Origin: Larix kaempferi
Lineage: Eukaryota > Streptophyta > Pinopsida > Pinales > Pinaceae
Length of the DNA stretch: 64,000 bases
NCBI GenBank assembly: GCA_027924585.1
Contig: BSBM01000151.1
Span: 11,926,001-11,990,000 of the forward strand
Reading direction: 5' to 3'
Below, in pieces: positions 35,170-46,786 of this stretch (its first letter is position 1; every line of letters starts with the position of its first letter). Under the pieces are notes generated by a model. It made no database searches. It worked only from the letters and a program-made list of their open reading frames with translations, and was not told where the DNA came from. A program made the translations under genes and the position numbers.

Positions 35170-37660
35170 CCTTTTTTTTCCTTGGAAAAAATTGCACATT
35201 TCATTTGTATGGATAAATAAACCTCCTTGTACATAGGCATGTGGCCTTACTTCCATGTAGAATTGTCATAAATAAAACCAGAAACATATGTCCAAAGCAC
35301 ATAAATAGATATTTCTTTCATATACATTCATTAAAGCAATTAGATGACCATTGCCAAGATCTATTCAGCTTCCTCAAAACTAGATCTATTTAGCTTCCTC
35401 AAAACTAGATCATATAAGCATCACAAAAACCGTCATTCTTCAATCAAAAAATTGTGACCACGTGTTCAGGTCCTCTTGTGCCTATTTTGACATTACCCTG
35501 GATGTGGTCCAGGATCAAATTCTATCAAAATATCATTTTCCATCTCCCGTCGATTCCAAATACCTACTCCTACCTATAGATCAGTCTTTGATATTTGATT
35601 TGCTAGATGATTCCTTTCTCTAAAAATATGCTCAAATTTGATTTCCTAAAAGAGGCCAACTAGTCTATTTATCTCTTCATGTATGGGAATAAGTAAAATG
35701 TTCATAGGATGTCTCCTCAATATCATCCAATCAATAACTATTTTGGATTCCTCGAAGACCTGCAATTTCTAAACACCCTTCAATTTTTCCAAACCCAAAG
35801 ACATCTTTAAATCCATTAACTATGCTATGTTGTTGGTACAATCCCCTAGTACAACAGAGAACTTGGTCCATTGAGAGTTAGATATGTATAAGATGCATCA
35901 TGCCCCACCCTGAGATGCAGTACCCTGAGATTCACCATCAAAGTATAACCAAATACCATATATGTCAATTATTTCCTTCATTATCCCCATTTCTTTCTGA
36001 TTCTCTTCACCCTATGGAAAATTACTTAGAATAGCAAAACCTTTTGAAGCACATAGTGTAGGGGAAATATGCAAATCCTCAAAGATGGCTTTATTCCTAG
36101 AGAGCTAACCCCCCCATATGAATATGACAGGTAATGCCAAATGATCCTTAAATGCCACATTGTTTGACTAAGACTCCATAGCTCCATCAAGATCCTACCA
36201 TGTCCATAAAAATTGTATACCATCGATCTGTGAAGAAAATTCCCAAATATTTCTAAAATAAGTACAAAAACCAAATATATGATCAATATTCTCAGCACTA
36301 TTTTTGCAGAGAAGGCATATTCTAGGACCACACTACAATTTTTTAAGCATGATATCCCAAACAGGGACCTTTTTTGAAAGGGCCAACCATGAGAAAATAT
36401 TTTACTTTCAAGGGAAATTAAACTTCTAGATAACATTGATCCACCAATGTAGTTTTGGTAACTCTTCTTCTTCTATGATAACCTGGCAGCCAATCTTGGG
36501 AGAGTGGGAGGTGTTTTATGTAGCATTTCTTGACCATATTAGAACTTCATCCCTGTCCACCAGTCTAACATGGTTGTCAATGAAGATCCTTTATGTACCT
36601 ATTCCAATTGACTTTGTCCTCCTCTTCCTCAGAGCCTAGTTCTTCTTCCTTAATCCATTCTTGTCTCGTAGAAATGGAATTGATAGGGTACCTAATATGC
36701 TCCAATTAAATAAAACCTCGATCCCTTAAATCTTATACCAGTGCTATAGGAAGCCTATGATCCCCACCATAGCCTACTCGAGGGTCCTATCCCATTCTTA
36801 TCTTCCTACCATTCCTAACACTCCATTCCAACTAGTCCCCTATGACTTCAAAAGAAAAAAATAGATCTTTCCACATAATAGAAACATTCTATGGTATTTA
36901 TCTCTGCTTTTGAACCATTCCTCCACAATTAAGGGATATATGTATTTTTGATGGACCACATTCACCCAAAGTCCCTCTCTTTTCAATATTCTCCAAACAC
37001 ATTTTGTTGCTAAATCATTTGCAAAGAAATGAAAATTATTTAGGCCTCAACCACCCATTTCCTTTGGCCAAGCAATCTTGTTCTAGGAAACCCAGTGATA
37101 AGAAGTACCCTCTTGACTGCCCCTCCATAGGAAATTATAACTCAAATTCCTAATTTGATCCAATATTCTAGAAAGTACATAAGCCAAAGACACCTAATAC
37201 AATGGTATGGCTTCCAATATAGATTTCACCAGAATCAATCGCCCCCCCTGGAGAGCTACTTGTCACACCATAAAAAAGTATTTTCTCAATCATACCAATA
37301 AGCCATGCGGAGTCCCTTCTTTTATAAGCATTTTCTTTTAGATCAAAACCGAAATACTTAAGGCCACTCTAAATATCAAACTTGGGAAATACTAACTGTG
37401 TGCAATCCCAATCAATGGATTCCTAGTCTATATTCATGAAAGAGATAGAATATTTCCTCTCATTAAATATCATACCTATAGCCTCAACAAAAAGAACGAG
37501 AAAACCATGGAGGTTGAAAACTTCTCTCCTAGACCCATTGGAGAAAATCAAAATATCATTGAAAAATAACATGTGACTTACACTAACTAGACCACCAATA
37601 AGAATACCTATGAAAGATCCATTTTGCTTGGCTTGAAGAAAAATCCTACTCAATCAGTTC
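35170..37660 (-). mobile_element. 5'-truncated L1-type LINE (LINE-B)
   Basis: Only the 3' half of ORF2 remains. The tail is a T-run near 35170 on the plus strand, that is a short poly-A on the minus strand. The right edge lies inside reverse transcriptase, as expected for incomplete reverse transcription. No target duplication was seen. Confidence 0.75.
35460..37660 (-). pseudogene. ORF2 C-terminal half of LINE-B (RT end, zf-RVT, RNase H)
   Basis: On the minus strand: KQNGSFIGILIGGLVSVSH and LFFNDILIF near 37600, where the RT box has FND instead of F-x-DD. The thumb-like part reads SSPGGRLILVKSILEAIPLY near 37230. The zinc-binding domain near 36320 reads CGPRICLLCKNSAENIDH then IFGFC, with Cys and His intact. 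RNase H reads YFDGESQGTASQGG (35945), TNNIA, FEESKIVIDW and FRERNHLANQISK (35600): the first Asp survives, but the Glu and last two Asp sites are changed. Many stops. In active LINEs this protein nicks DNA and copies the element RNA into the target. Confidence 0.8.
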
Positions 37661-38273
37661 CCTTTTCTATTCTAGTGAATTGTAACCTTGCAAATTGTTT
37701 GAGTAAAAAATTTCCAGTAGATTCTCTTTATCACTCAAATAAGCTTGCTAAGCCTTTCGCCTCTCCACAAACAAAGTTAATGTTTTAGCTTTTATATTCT
37801 TTATATTTTGTAAAAAATCTATCCCATATGATTCTCTTCTATTTCCATCAAAAGGAATTCACACACCTTTCACCATTTGTTTGTACCCCTAGGATCTTAA
37901 TAAGTGGGTTTGGGTTTATTCTCCAACAACAAACAAAAAGCGATATTTGAACCTGGGTGGGGAAGGTAACAATCATTCCTCCCAACCACCCATTCTACAC
38001 CATTTTACAAAAATTAAGGGGAAAATAAGATTAGAAGAGCATCAAAAGAAGATTTTTTACAAGAAGAATCATATTGAATATTATTTATTATATATTTTGC
38101 TCATTACATTGTGGGGAAAATATAATTATTGAATATTATTACCCTTGAAATTGAAGACCAAATAAGAAGACATAAATTAAGTCCAAAGAATAATTTTTTT
38201 TAAGTCGAAGTCCATTATCATTGAAGAATTTGAAGTCAAAAGAAGAGCAAGTTATCGTCCAAGAAATCGACTT

Positions 38274-39525
38274 ATGGAGAATTCAAAATCAAAATTGGAG
38301 CCAAAGCTACAAGCAACATTGGACAAATTAGAGCAATATAAAGAGACCAATAAAGATATTCAATTCAAGATTAAGAAGAAAAAATTGTTTACTCATTCAG
38401 AAGAATAGGAGAATCAACGCTTGAAAGATTAAAAAAATATGAGGTAGAAAAAACTAATAAAGAATTCAAGAAAATGTTATCAAATAAAGATGAGAAAATA
38501 TCACATTTAGAAACTCATAATCAAAAGCTTGAAGACCAAATCAGAAAGTCAAAAAATGACGAAGAATCACCATATACAAGCAATAACTATTTAAGAGAAG
38601 AAATAAAGCATCTAAACAAGATCATCATGGACAAAGATGTTGAATTGGCGCAAGTCCAGAGAAAGTTAGAAAGACAAGAAGCTGAGAATTGCCGCCTTCA
38701 ACAATAGATTAGCGAACTCCAACAGAAAGAGAATGACACTAAAAAGATGCACAAATTGGAGATTACAGCTGTCAAAAGCACATTATCAAATAACATAGAA
38801 GAAATTTATCGGTTAAGAAACCATAACAAGACATTAATTGGAAAAATTAGGAAGTTAAAAAGTACTAAGAGGATAGAACAATCAAACGAAGATACCAAAG
38901 AAAAAATGCTTGATAAAGAGGAAGAAAACCAGCACCTAAGAAATTTTAATCAAGAACTAGAGGAACAAGTCAAGAAGTTAAAAGAGGGAAAAAAGTCTCA
39001 AGACGAAAGGTTAGAGAGTATTTAGAGTGCACAAATCCAGAAGGAAACATCTAGACTCTCCGGAAAACAAATTCAAGTTGAGGAAGAAGAAATAAAAACA
39101 AATTCGGTCCTAATCACAGTTCAAAAAGAAGTCAATACACTAGAAAAATGAAGAATAAAAACTCCTTATCGACATCCCAATTATAAAATTCGTTTTGACA
39201 AATGACATGACAAAAATGAACATAAACATGGAATTTATGATTTCAGATGCAAAGGAACACAAAATCTACAACCTAAACAAAAAACGGGAAGATTTACCCA
39301 ACAAGGCAACCAACATTCAACTCTGATGAAGGTAAATCTCGGATGGATCACTTCCCAGGAAATGCGACTTTTCAATTCAGGGATTCGGAAATTATATCGC
39401 AATTTTCATCAAGTATCGGAGTTACAGTTTCAGAGGGGCATCAGAAGATGTTACGAACAAAAATAACTGATAAGTCCTTCACTAAACAAAACTTTGAGGA
39501 CAAAGCTTCCCTTAAGGGGAAGGCA
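38274..39525 (+). pseudogene. Coiled-coil protein of CC-2
   Basis: It starts MENSKSKLEPKLQATL at 38274; stops and a frame change follow. Open blocks 38474-38707 and 38747-39025 are coiled coil, with FNQELEEQVKKLKEG matching CC-1. The basic tail includes KTPYRHPNYK. The conserved block at 39332-39405 reads VNLGWITSQEMRLF and a GIRKLYR segment, after which the frame ends near the polypurine tract. Comparing the two copies, the N-terminus, the coiled coil, the LGW block and the C-terminal LKGKAM-type end are the conserved parts. Function unknown; no protease, RT or integrase signature. Confidence 0.65.
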
Positions 39526-39526
39526 A

Positions 39527-39778
39527 TGTTACAAACATAAAATAATAAAATATATAATAATAAATTATAATAATTACTAATAATAAATATCATTTATAAT
39601 TATTGAGGAGATGCAACTCCTCAATAAATGTGCCCAAGCTATATTTAAGTGGGCCATTCATTGTAATGTAAAGATCATCCATTATCAATATATTATTATT
39701 ACTTATCAAAATGTGGGATTTCGAATATTTGTGGGCATTTTAGAATTATTACTAGTGTTAAGAAGCTTTTACGCTTCA
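39527..39778 (+). repeat. 3' LTR of CC-2
   Basis: It starts TGTTACAAACATAAAATAAT after AAGGGGAAGGCAA and ends AGCTTTTACGCTTCA; 252 bp. It holds a perfect 10 bp stem (TATTGAGGAG at 39601-39610, CTCCTCAATA at 39617-39626) just before CTATATTTAAG. Confidence 0.8.
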
Positions 39779-39949
39779 AGAAGTCACCATAACACCTTGC
39801 AAGGAAAAAAAATCATAATTCCATCCAAAAATATGTTTCCCATGTAAGAAACCATCAACATCTACTGCAAAGATGAACACATGGGGAAACGAAGAGGCTT
39901 TCTTCCTCAATCCAACCAACCAAAATGTGCCCCCAATGAGCTGCCAATG

Positions 39950-40240
39950 ATCAACAATGCCCGTGTCCCATTGCTTGCACACTCTCCTAGTGCACAATGT
40001 CATCAAGAACCAATCTAGCAAGTATGGGATGCCAGGGTCCCAACACTTGCGCACCCCATCAATACATAGTGTGAATACATACAAATCAAAATGGGATTCC
40101 AATGTCCCAATGCTTGTGCATTTCTATCATGCATAAGATCTCCCAAAACAATACATCAAGGTAGGAGGTGTATAATATCCTCCAAATTATTCCAACTAAG
40201 TGTGGAATGCGAAGATCCCATAACTGGCGCATTCCATCAC
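39950..40240. repeat. Degenerate repeats with a GTCCCAAYRCTTGYGCA core
   Basis: Four related blocks start near 39960, 40031, 40097 and 40207, each with a TCCCA..., CTTGCRCA... and CATCA pattern. On the minus strand they read as repeated WDxGIP-like peptides broken by stops. Origin unknown. Confidence 0.5.
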
Positions 40241-40289
40241 TTAAGTGTTTTATAGCATATAACCTCAAAATTAAAATCAATACACCCTA

Positions 40290-40980
40290 TCCTATTCTCC
40301 TCATAGAAGTGGGGCTTTCCCCCATCGAGGGCATGGCTATGACTAGGTACTTGATGTATAAGCACAAGATAAATAACATGGGAGACCAAAGGCTTCCTAA
40401 AATTGCTTTAAAATCTTTCCAAAGCCACTTACGATTCAATTGGGATTGGCATAAAGATTCCCTTGCTTGGTTAAACCAATGGCGAATCAACGAGAATGTC
40501 TCTTTGCAAAATATAGATAAAATAAAAATATTATGACATCTATGTTTAAATAGAATTTTTGGTGCAATAAAAATTTAGAGGGTAAAAGAAAATTAAGATA
40601 TTATAAGGATGTCATTAACCCTAATCTAGAATATCAAAAGTATCTCTCTGTTTTAACTAGTATACAGAAGAAAATTAATATAGCCAAGATAAGAACGAAC
40701 TCTCATGAGCTCCATAGTGAAACGAGGCATTGGACAGTTCCTAAAACACTGTGCATTGAAAGAATTTGTCATCTCTGTGATACTTTGAGCGTTGAGGATG
40801 AAAATAACTTTCTCTTAGAGTGTTATCCATACACCCACATTAGATCTCAATTTCAGATTATTTGTTACAATACAAAACCTTCTAACCTATCAAATGCTTC
40901 TTTTCAAGATTTTTTAACATAGGAATAAAATTCTAAAAGAAACTAATAATTCCTTACTAAAACCCGATAAACCAAAATTG
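40290..40980 (+). pseudogene. LINE fragment of a different clade (LINE-E), ORF2 C-terminus
   Basis: The plus strand reads YPILLIEVGLSPIEG and RLPKIALKSFQSHLR (to 40536), then after a frame shift EYQKYLSVLTSIQKKINIA, KIRTNSHELHSETRHW and ERICHLCDTLSVEDE with NFLLEC near 40760-40840. That last part is the C-terminal zinc segment seen after reverse transcriptase in some non-LTR elements; its usual His is Asn. The wording is unlike the Trp-rich zf-RVT of LINE-A to LINE-D, and no RNase H follows. Stops and one frameshift. LINE-C seems to have landed in its 3' end (…KLMRKRF). Confidence 0.55.
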
Positions 40981-40993
40981 ATGAGAAAACGTT
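40981..40993. repeat. Target-site duplication of LINE-C, left copy
   Basis: ATGAGAAAACGTT stands next to the poly-T run; ATGAGTAAACGTT lies at 48328-48340. One mismatch in 13. Confidence 0.6.
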
Positions 40994-41003
40994 TTTTTTT
41001 TTA

Positions 41004-41444
41004 AGCAAAAAAAACTTTCATTCTATTAAGGTAGTACAAAAATTACATTCATCATCTAATCGACCATCTGGGTGCTACAGGAGCCACCACAGAGCTAAAA
41101 AATACCCACATAACCAGTAACCCAAAGCCAAGAGTCTTTCAACATCGACAACAAAATACTAAACAGAGTTTACAACAGCCGATCCATTTACAAAAAACCT
41201 GACTGATAACAATAACCAAACTAAAGATACTTTCCCCAAACCCCTAAACCAACCAGAGGCCGAACCCCAATTACAAAAGCAGAAGCCAAACAGACAAACA
41301 ACATCCAAAGAACTAAACCTCTGCCAGAGAGACAGAAAAAGGGGCATCAGTTGAGCAATAGTAAGTCGGTAATCAACATGCCGATAAACACCATGCCGAA
41401 ACAGAACAAGCCTGGACTGAAACCAGTCACCACAGGAAAGGAAA
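41004..41444 (-). other. 3' untranslated region of LINE-C
   Basis: 440 bases without a supported frame after the ORF3 stop. The end reads CCTTAATAGAATGAAAG, a T-run, GCTT and then the A tail, a typical plant L1 3' end. Confidence 0.65.
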
Positions 41445-42452
41445 TTAGCCAGACGGGCCAGCTTCATCTTCAATGATCACAACTGGAGGTGCCTCCACAT
41501 CCTCCCCCTTACCACAAAGATTTATCTCACGTGGATTCTCCACTTTCTTGGGGTAAGTAAGGAAAGAAATTCCTAAGTCCCCAACTAGCGCATCCAGTTT
41601 CATATGGATCCAATGTGATTCCTCTGCATGGTCCTTACAAATTTCTTCCATCTTTTTCATCCCCAGAGAGCCGGATAGAATGTCGCCCCGAGTTTCCATG
41701 AACTGAGCAACAAGAGTCTTGGTAACCCACAATGTCACAACATCCCGATTGTACAAAGCCATACGCCCCATCGTATTACCCGGGTCATGGATCCAGTCGG
41801 CCATGGAAGTCGCCTCCCCAGGTAGCTCCTACTCACCTACCAAGCGCCATAAGTCGGCTTCCACATCCTCAATTTCCTGCTGCACTTCCAGCAGAAAGAA
41901 ACAACGAAAGAACATAGCCGTCGCAATAGCATTCCATTGCTCCCAACTGGGGGTATCCTGAACCAGGGTTCCCCCAGCGACATTGCTAGGCTCACCATGA
42001 GCTCTTTGGCCTCTCCTAACACTTCTCCCTCTTTGAGGCATGATACTAGCACTCTTCCTCTCACTCTGCACTCCCCAAATGTAAGCAAAGGAACTATGCG
42101 AGGCACCAGCGTAATACAGGAAATAATCGCGATGGTTGATGCTACCCCCGAACATAGAATTTAAAGGGAAGCCACCCCTTACAACCATTAAATCAGTCAT
42201 CATTGTCCAGACTTGGTAGTGATTAAACATGTCTTGTGCCTTCGTCATATCCATCCCCTGCTAATCAAACTAAGCCATAAGAAACGTGCGAGGCTGATCC
42301 GCCATGACCTTCTCACATACAAAATCTTGTAACATAATATCCCCAGACGATGGGAAATCTACGGAGAGCCACACAATTACCCATTTATCCAGATTACTGG
42401 AAAGCCAGCTGTCCAGATCATCCATATTATGGTACCAACTGTTAAATGCCAT
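41445..42452 (-). pseudogene. ORF3 of LINE-C, unrecognised 335-codon protein
   Basis: A single reading frame with no frameshift runs from ATG 42452 (MAFNSWYHNMDDLDSW) to a stop at 41445. It is interrupted only by three TAG codons (two near 42265, one near 41830), each readable as CAG-to-TAG. The ATG lies inside the ORF2 end: ATGGCATTTAA contains the ORF2 TAA. The protein has a Trp- and Met-rich N-terminus, a basic patch PQRGRSVRRGQR near residue 140, a hydrophobic/acidic middle (MFFRCFFLLEVQQEIED) and an acidic tail VVIIEDEAGPSG. I recognise no domain, and LINE-B and LINE-D lack it. It could be an element-encoded accessory protein or a captured host fragment. One long frame without indels beside ORF2, which has several, suggests it was translated. 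Confidence 0.6.
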
Positions 42453-45400
42453 CGGAGTTCGTGGTAATGCTTTCGTCAGCTGGAGGTGTTGTCCCTACAT
42501 GGTCACACTCGAAAATACTCATGCACTTAAGACGACATGTACCCGATGGTAATTCCAAAGCCTCCCCATCCCATCGTTCATTGATGGTACTGACTCCTTG
42601 GTTGGCCAGTGCATCCGCCAGGCAATTGGCACTCCTCCTGACATGCTGGAAAGTAACGACGTTGAGAGACACGATGAGGTTTCCCAAACACGTCAACCTC
42701 CATGCCAAACGCCATGAAGTAGACAGCTTAGCAGCCCGAGTCCCGTTGTTAAGCTTTATAGCAGTCTGAATAAGCATGTTCGAGTCTCCTTCCACAACAA
42801 TGCAGCTTAAGCCATGCCGAGCCACCATACTTAGTCCTTGTAGCAAAGCTTCGCATTCAGCAACATTATTTGTTTCACGTCCCAGGTATCCATAGTAACT
42901 GAACAATACCTCGCCCTGAGCATTGCACAGAACACCTCCATACCTAGCATTCCCACGGTTACCCTTAGAGGCTCCATCAAAATTCAGCTTTAGCCACCCC
43001 TGTAATGGTGGAGACCACATCAACGGACTATCCTGCACAGTAATACTAGTATTGCTACGCCCGAAAAAATGAGGAAGCATCATGATACCCAAGGTATGAA
43101 GAATACGTAACCCATTAGCCAGTAACTGCAGATCATGTTCAGTACACAAAGTTAATTTCAACGTCTCAGTAATCCCATGCTGAATATTTCCCCATACCAT
43201 CTTCAACGTACTACTTTTTCTAGTAAAAATACGCTTGTTTCGTTCCTTCCACACCTCCCATAGGGTGAAACCTGGAAAGAGTTGCTAGATCTGGTTAAGA
43301 ATTCTCCCTTGGAAAGGGTCGCCCCTCCATTATCTAACAGTTTCCCCAGGAGCAGTCCTAACATGATCAGACCGGCGGAAAATCCTGGTGCCTTCATCCC
43401 ACATAGAAGATGAAAAGATGCATTCATCTAAAGGTGGGCTGTAATTTCACCATGTTGGCCACAAAGGATACAAAGGGAAGGTCCCTCGAACCCTCTCTTC
43501 ACAATATTGTCCCAGGTTAAGATTCAACCTCTTAAAACCAACCAAAGAAAGAGGATTATTTTAGGCCATAGTTTGGCTTTCCACAAATGTTTCCAAATCT
43601 CATCTGCCACTAGATTCGCAGAGTTGGTGTGAAGGTTATAAGCCTCTTTAACATTGAACATATCTTTGGGGATATAACCCTAGCAAAGGATATCCTTCCC
43701 CCTCTTAGTTTTTATCTGCCTATTACTCACTATTTCATAGACATGCCTACCAGTAACCTCCCATAGTTTTCGATCCACCATTCTTGTGGTTTCCAGATAC
43801 GAAAGCCTCTATCATCAACGTCCTCTTGCCAGTATCTATTCACCATCATCCAATTTTGGTGCTCATTAGGGGCAACACCTGGAAGAACAATCACCAGGGC
43901 CGCAAGAGGGGGTTCTTGTTGCCAGTCATCCAACCAAATATTCGCTGATACTCCTTCCCTTATTTCCCAAAAACTGTGTTTCCTGATGATTTTACTACCA
44001 TCCCGTGCCATATTTTAGATATGAGAGCCTTTCTCAGGTCCCTCCTCCTGGATCTAGTCCTACTACTTCGTAATCGGAATATACTTTTTTCCCCAAAAAC
44101 TGGCCCATTGCCCACTAGAGTGAGTAATCAAACGCCACCAGATCTTGGCTCCACATACAATACTGAGTTCCTCTAGATCCCTGAGACCTAAACCCCCCTC
44201 CTCCTTAGGTTTACATAGAGTTTTCCAATCAACCAGGGGCCACTTCCTATGTTCCTCCGTGCCTCCCCACAGGAAGGTGTGTTGGATGTTCCTGATTTCC
44301 TTCATAACTGATTTGGGGGCAGCCAGAAAAGAGAACATGTACAGGGGCATAGCTTGCAACAAAGACTTCACAAGAACCACTCTTCCCGGGAGATTTAAAG
44401 ATCGAAGCGTCCAATTCTACAATCTATCCTTCATCCTATTTAAAAGATCTTCCCAGGAGACCTTTTTAAGAGTGCCCTCAGATAACAGAGCACCAAGATA
44501 TTTGGTTGGAAGGGAGCTCTTTTTGAACCCTAAAATTATTAAGATGTTCTACTGACTAATGGGAGGGGTGTTAAATAAAAAACTAGAGACTTATCCATGT
44601 TAATCGTAAGCCCCGAGGCTCGTAAGAAGATGTTCAGAGCCTGTTTGATTTGTCTTGCTTCCTGAATAGAAGAGTGTCCCATAAGCAGGGTGTCATCTAC
44701 AAACTGTTGATGGGTGATGGCCTTCTCATAAGGCAGAAACTTAAGACCTTTGATGCATCCCTGATCAACCAAATGAGAGATAAGTCTTCCAAGACCTTCC
44801 GTCATGAGCACAAAGAGGAACGGTGAGAGGGGATCACCTTTTTGAATACCCCGAGAGGGTTTGAACACAATAGAAGGATGCCCATTGACCAGAATCGAGA
44901 ATAAAGCTGAGGAGGTAAGATTAGCTATCCATCTGATCCAAATATCACTGAAACCAAAGGAGCTCATAATTTCTTTCATGTATGACCAGTTTATTTTATC
45001 ATAAGCTTTGGATAGATCTAATTTAAGCAGCATCCATTCTTTTTTAGTACTCCGCAGAGAGTGAAGAACTTCATGAGCCAGAATAATACCATCCATAATC
45101 TGACGACCTTCCACAAACCTCAACTGTTCCAGGGAGATCAAGGAAGGGAGAAGGGGTTTAAGTCGATTAGCAAGGACTTTCGTGATAATTTTATAAATAA
45201 TGTTGCATAGGGAAATCGATATAAACAAATCAGATTTCTCTGCCATCGGGGTTTTAGGAATCAAGGTTAGGAAGGTGGAATTCAGGGATGGGAGAACCCC
45301 TCTCATTCTTCGGGATTCTTCCACCACCTGCCAGACTTCCTGTTTAATTAAATCCCAGAAAGCATGAAAAAAATTCACAGTGAAGCCATCTGATCCAGGA

Positions 45401-46786
45401 GATTTCCCATCCTCCATTTGATTCATGGTTGTCTCTACTCCCATGAACTCAATAGGACAAATCATCATTTCATTCTATTCATCTGTAATAAGGCGAGGAA
45501 TAACTGCTTTAATCGCCTTACAAGCCTCAGTTCTATCAACAGGAGTTTCAGTTATCACTTCCTTTAAATGATTGACCAATTCCTGTTCAATTCCCTCATG
45601 AGATTCCACTACCACACCCTCATCGTTCTGCAGGTTACATATATGGTTATTTTGTCTATGCTGAATGGTAGCATGGTGAAAAAACTTGGTATTTTGATCC
45701 CCATCTTCCAACCACAGATTATGGGATTTTTGCTTCCACAAGATCTCCTCCTGCCACTGTCTTTGAAAGAGTTGCTTAGCAAGTTGCTTTTCCTCTAGGG
45801 AGAGCTCAAGGGTCACACCTGTCTACATGATACACTCCTGGATTTGTTCCATCTTTAAATCCAGTTTCGCTTTTTCAACCCGAATATTCCCGAAGACATC
45901 TTTATTCCGTCGCTTGATGTTCTGTTTGAGTATCTTCAATTTTTGTCGAAAGCAATACATTTTAGTACCAAAGGGTGGAGTCAATCCATGCCACCATTCT
46001 TCCACACGAGATGCAAAATATTCATGTGTTAGCCAGAACTTCTCAAACCTAAAAGGCTTCGTCATTTTAGTTCCTATATTGCTCCACAGCAAGGACACAG
46101 GTCAATGGTCAGATCCAGAGGATGCAATTGGACGGGAAGTCAAAGTTCCACCCAGAAGCATGACGCTTTCAGACAGAAGAAATCTATCAATCCCAATTGC
46201 CACCAAATGGTCCCCTCCCCTTCTATTGTTCCAGGTACAAACCGTGCTCTCAAGATCCACATTAATCAGATTATTAGCCTCGATGAATTCATCAAACAAA
46301 TTATTTTCAGGAGTGAGATATATTCTGCCACCTCTTTTCTAGGATAAAGATCTGATCATGTTAAAGTCCCCACCAACAATCCAATGCGTTCCTTCAAACA
46401 TTCTCCTCAGGTTAGTCATGTTACTAAGGAATTGTCATTTATCAGGGTATCTACTGGGTCCGTAAACATTGGTCATAATGCCTCTCACACTCGAGTCGAG
46501 AACATGGAACTTCGCTGAGAGACTAAACTTAGTCGACAGAAAATTGTAAAGAGAAACTTTCCTAGGATCCCACATCACTGCCAGACCGCCTGAATGTCCA
46601 GACGTGTCCAGTGTCATACTTTTACAATGTTTCCAAAGATTCTGAGCATTAGCCTCTAATTGAATTTCAGAACATTTTTTTCTTGCAGCAAAACCACCGC
46701 GGGTTGTTCCTTCATGATTTTAGTCTTAAGGGTTTTCATTTTATGAGGACCATTGGTACCTCGAATATTCCATGATAAAAAATTCA
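42442..46786 (-). pseudogene. ORF2 of LINE-C (endonuclease, reverse transcriptase, zf-RVT, RNase H)
   Basis: About 1450 codons. It starts MNFLSWNIRGTNG at 46786, overlapping the ORF1 stop (TGATG). AP-endonuclease-like part: SWNIRG, LLQE, GGDFNMI, SGSDHWPVS. Reverse transcriptase 45470-44540: LDLSKAYDKINWSY, GDPLSPFLFV and FVDDTLLMG (44703-44677), with all active-site Asp kept. Zinc domain near 43520: GFEGPSLCILCGQHGEIT. RNase H 43254-42442: WLKLNFDGASKGN, NNVAECEAL, VEGDSNMLI, ANCLADALAN, all four acidic residues present. Damage: an A-run frameshift near 46680, a T-run frameshift near 44575, a further frame change near 43740, and about 13 stops, ten of them TAG. The intact protein would nick the target and prime reverse transcription there. 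Confidence 0.9.

Larger units (their letters stand above)
37926..39778 (+). mobile_element. Second coiled-coil LTR element, 5'-truncated (CC-2)
   Basis: It is related to CC-1 at 10359-13411: same ATG context, same coiled-coil protein, same polypurine tract and similar LTR end (GAAGCTTTTACGCTTC). The left LTR, the primer site and most of the leader are absent, so the left edge is approximate. Confidence 0.7.

Noticed and set aside
41159-41473. 104-codon minus-strand frame after LINE-C ORF3
   Set aside because: Overlaps the ORF3 end in another frame and covers the 3' untranslated part; hydrophobic composition without motif.
45827-46342. Plus-strand 171-codon frame
   Set aside because: Lies opposite the conserved endonuclease of LINE-C ORF2 and shows no motif.
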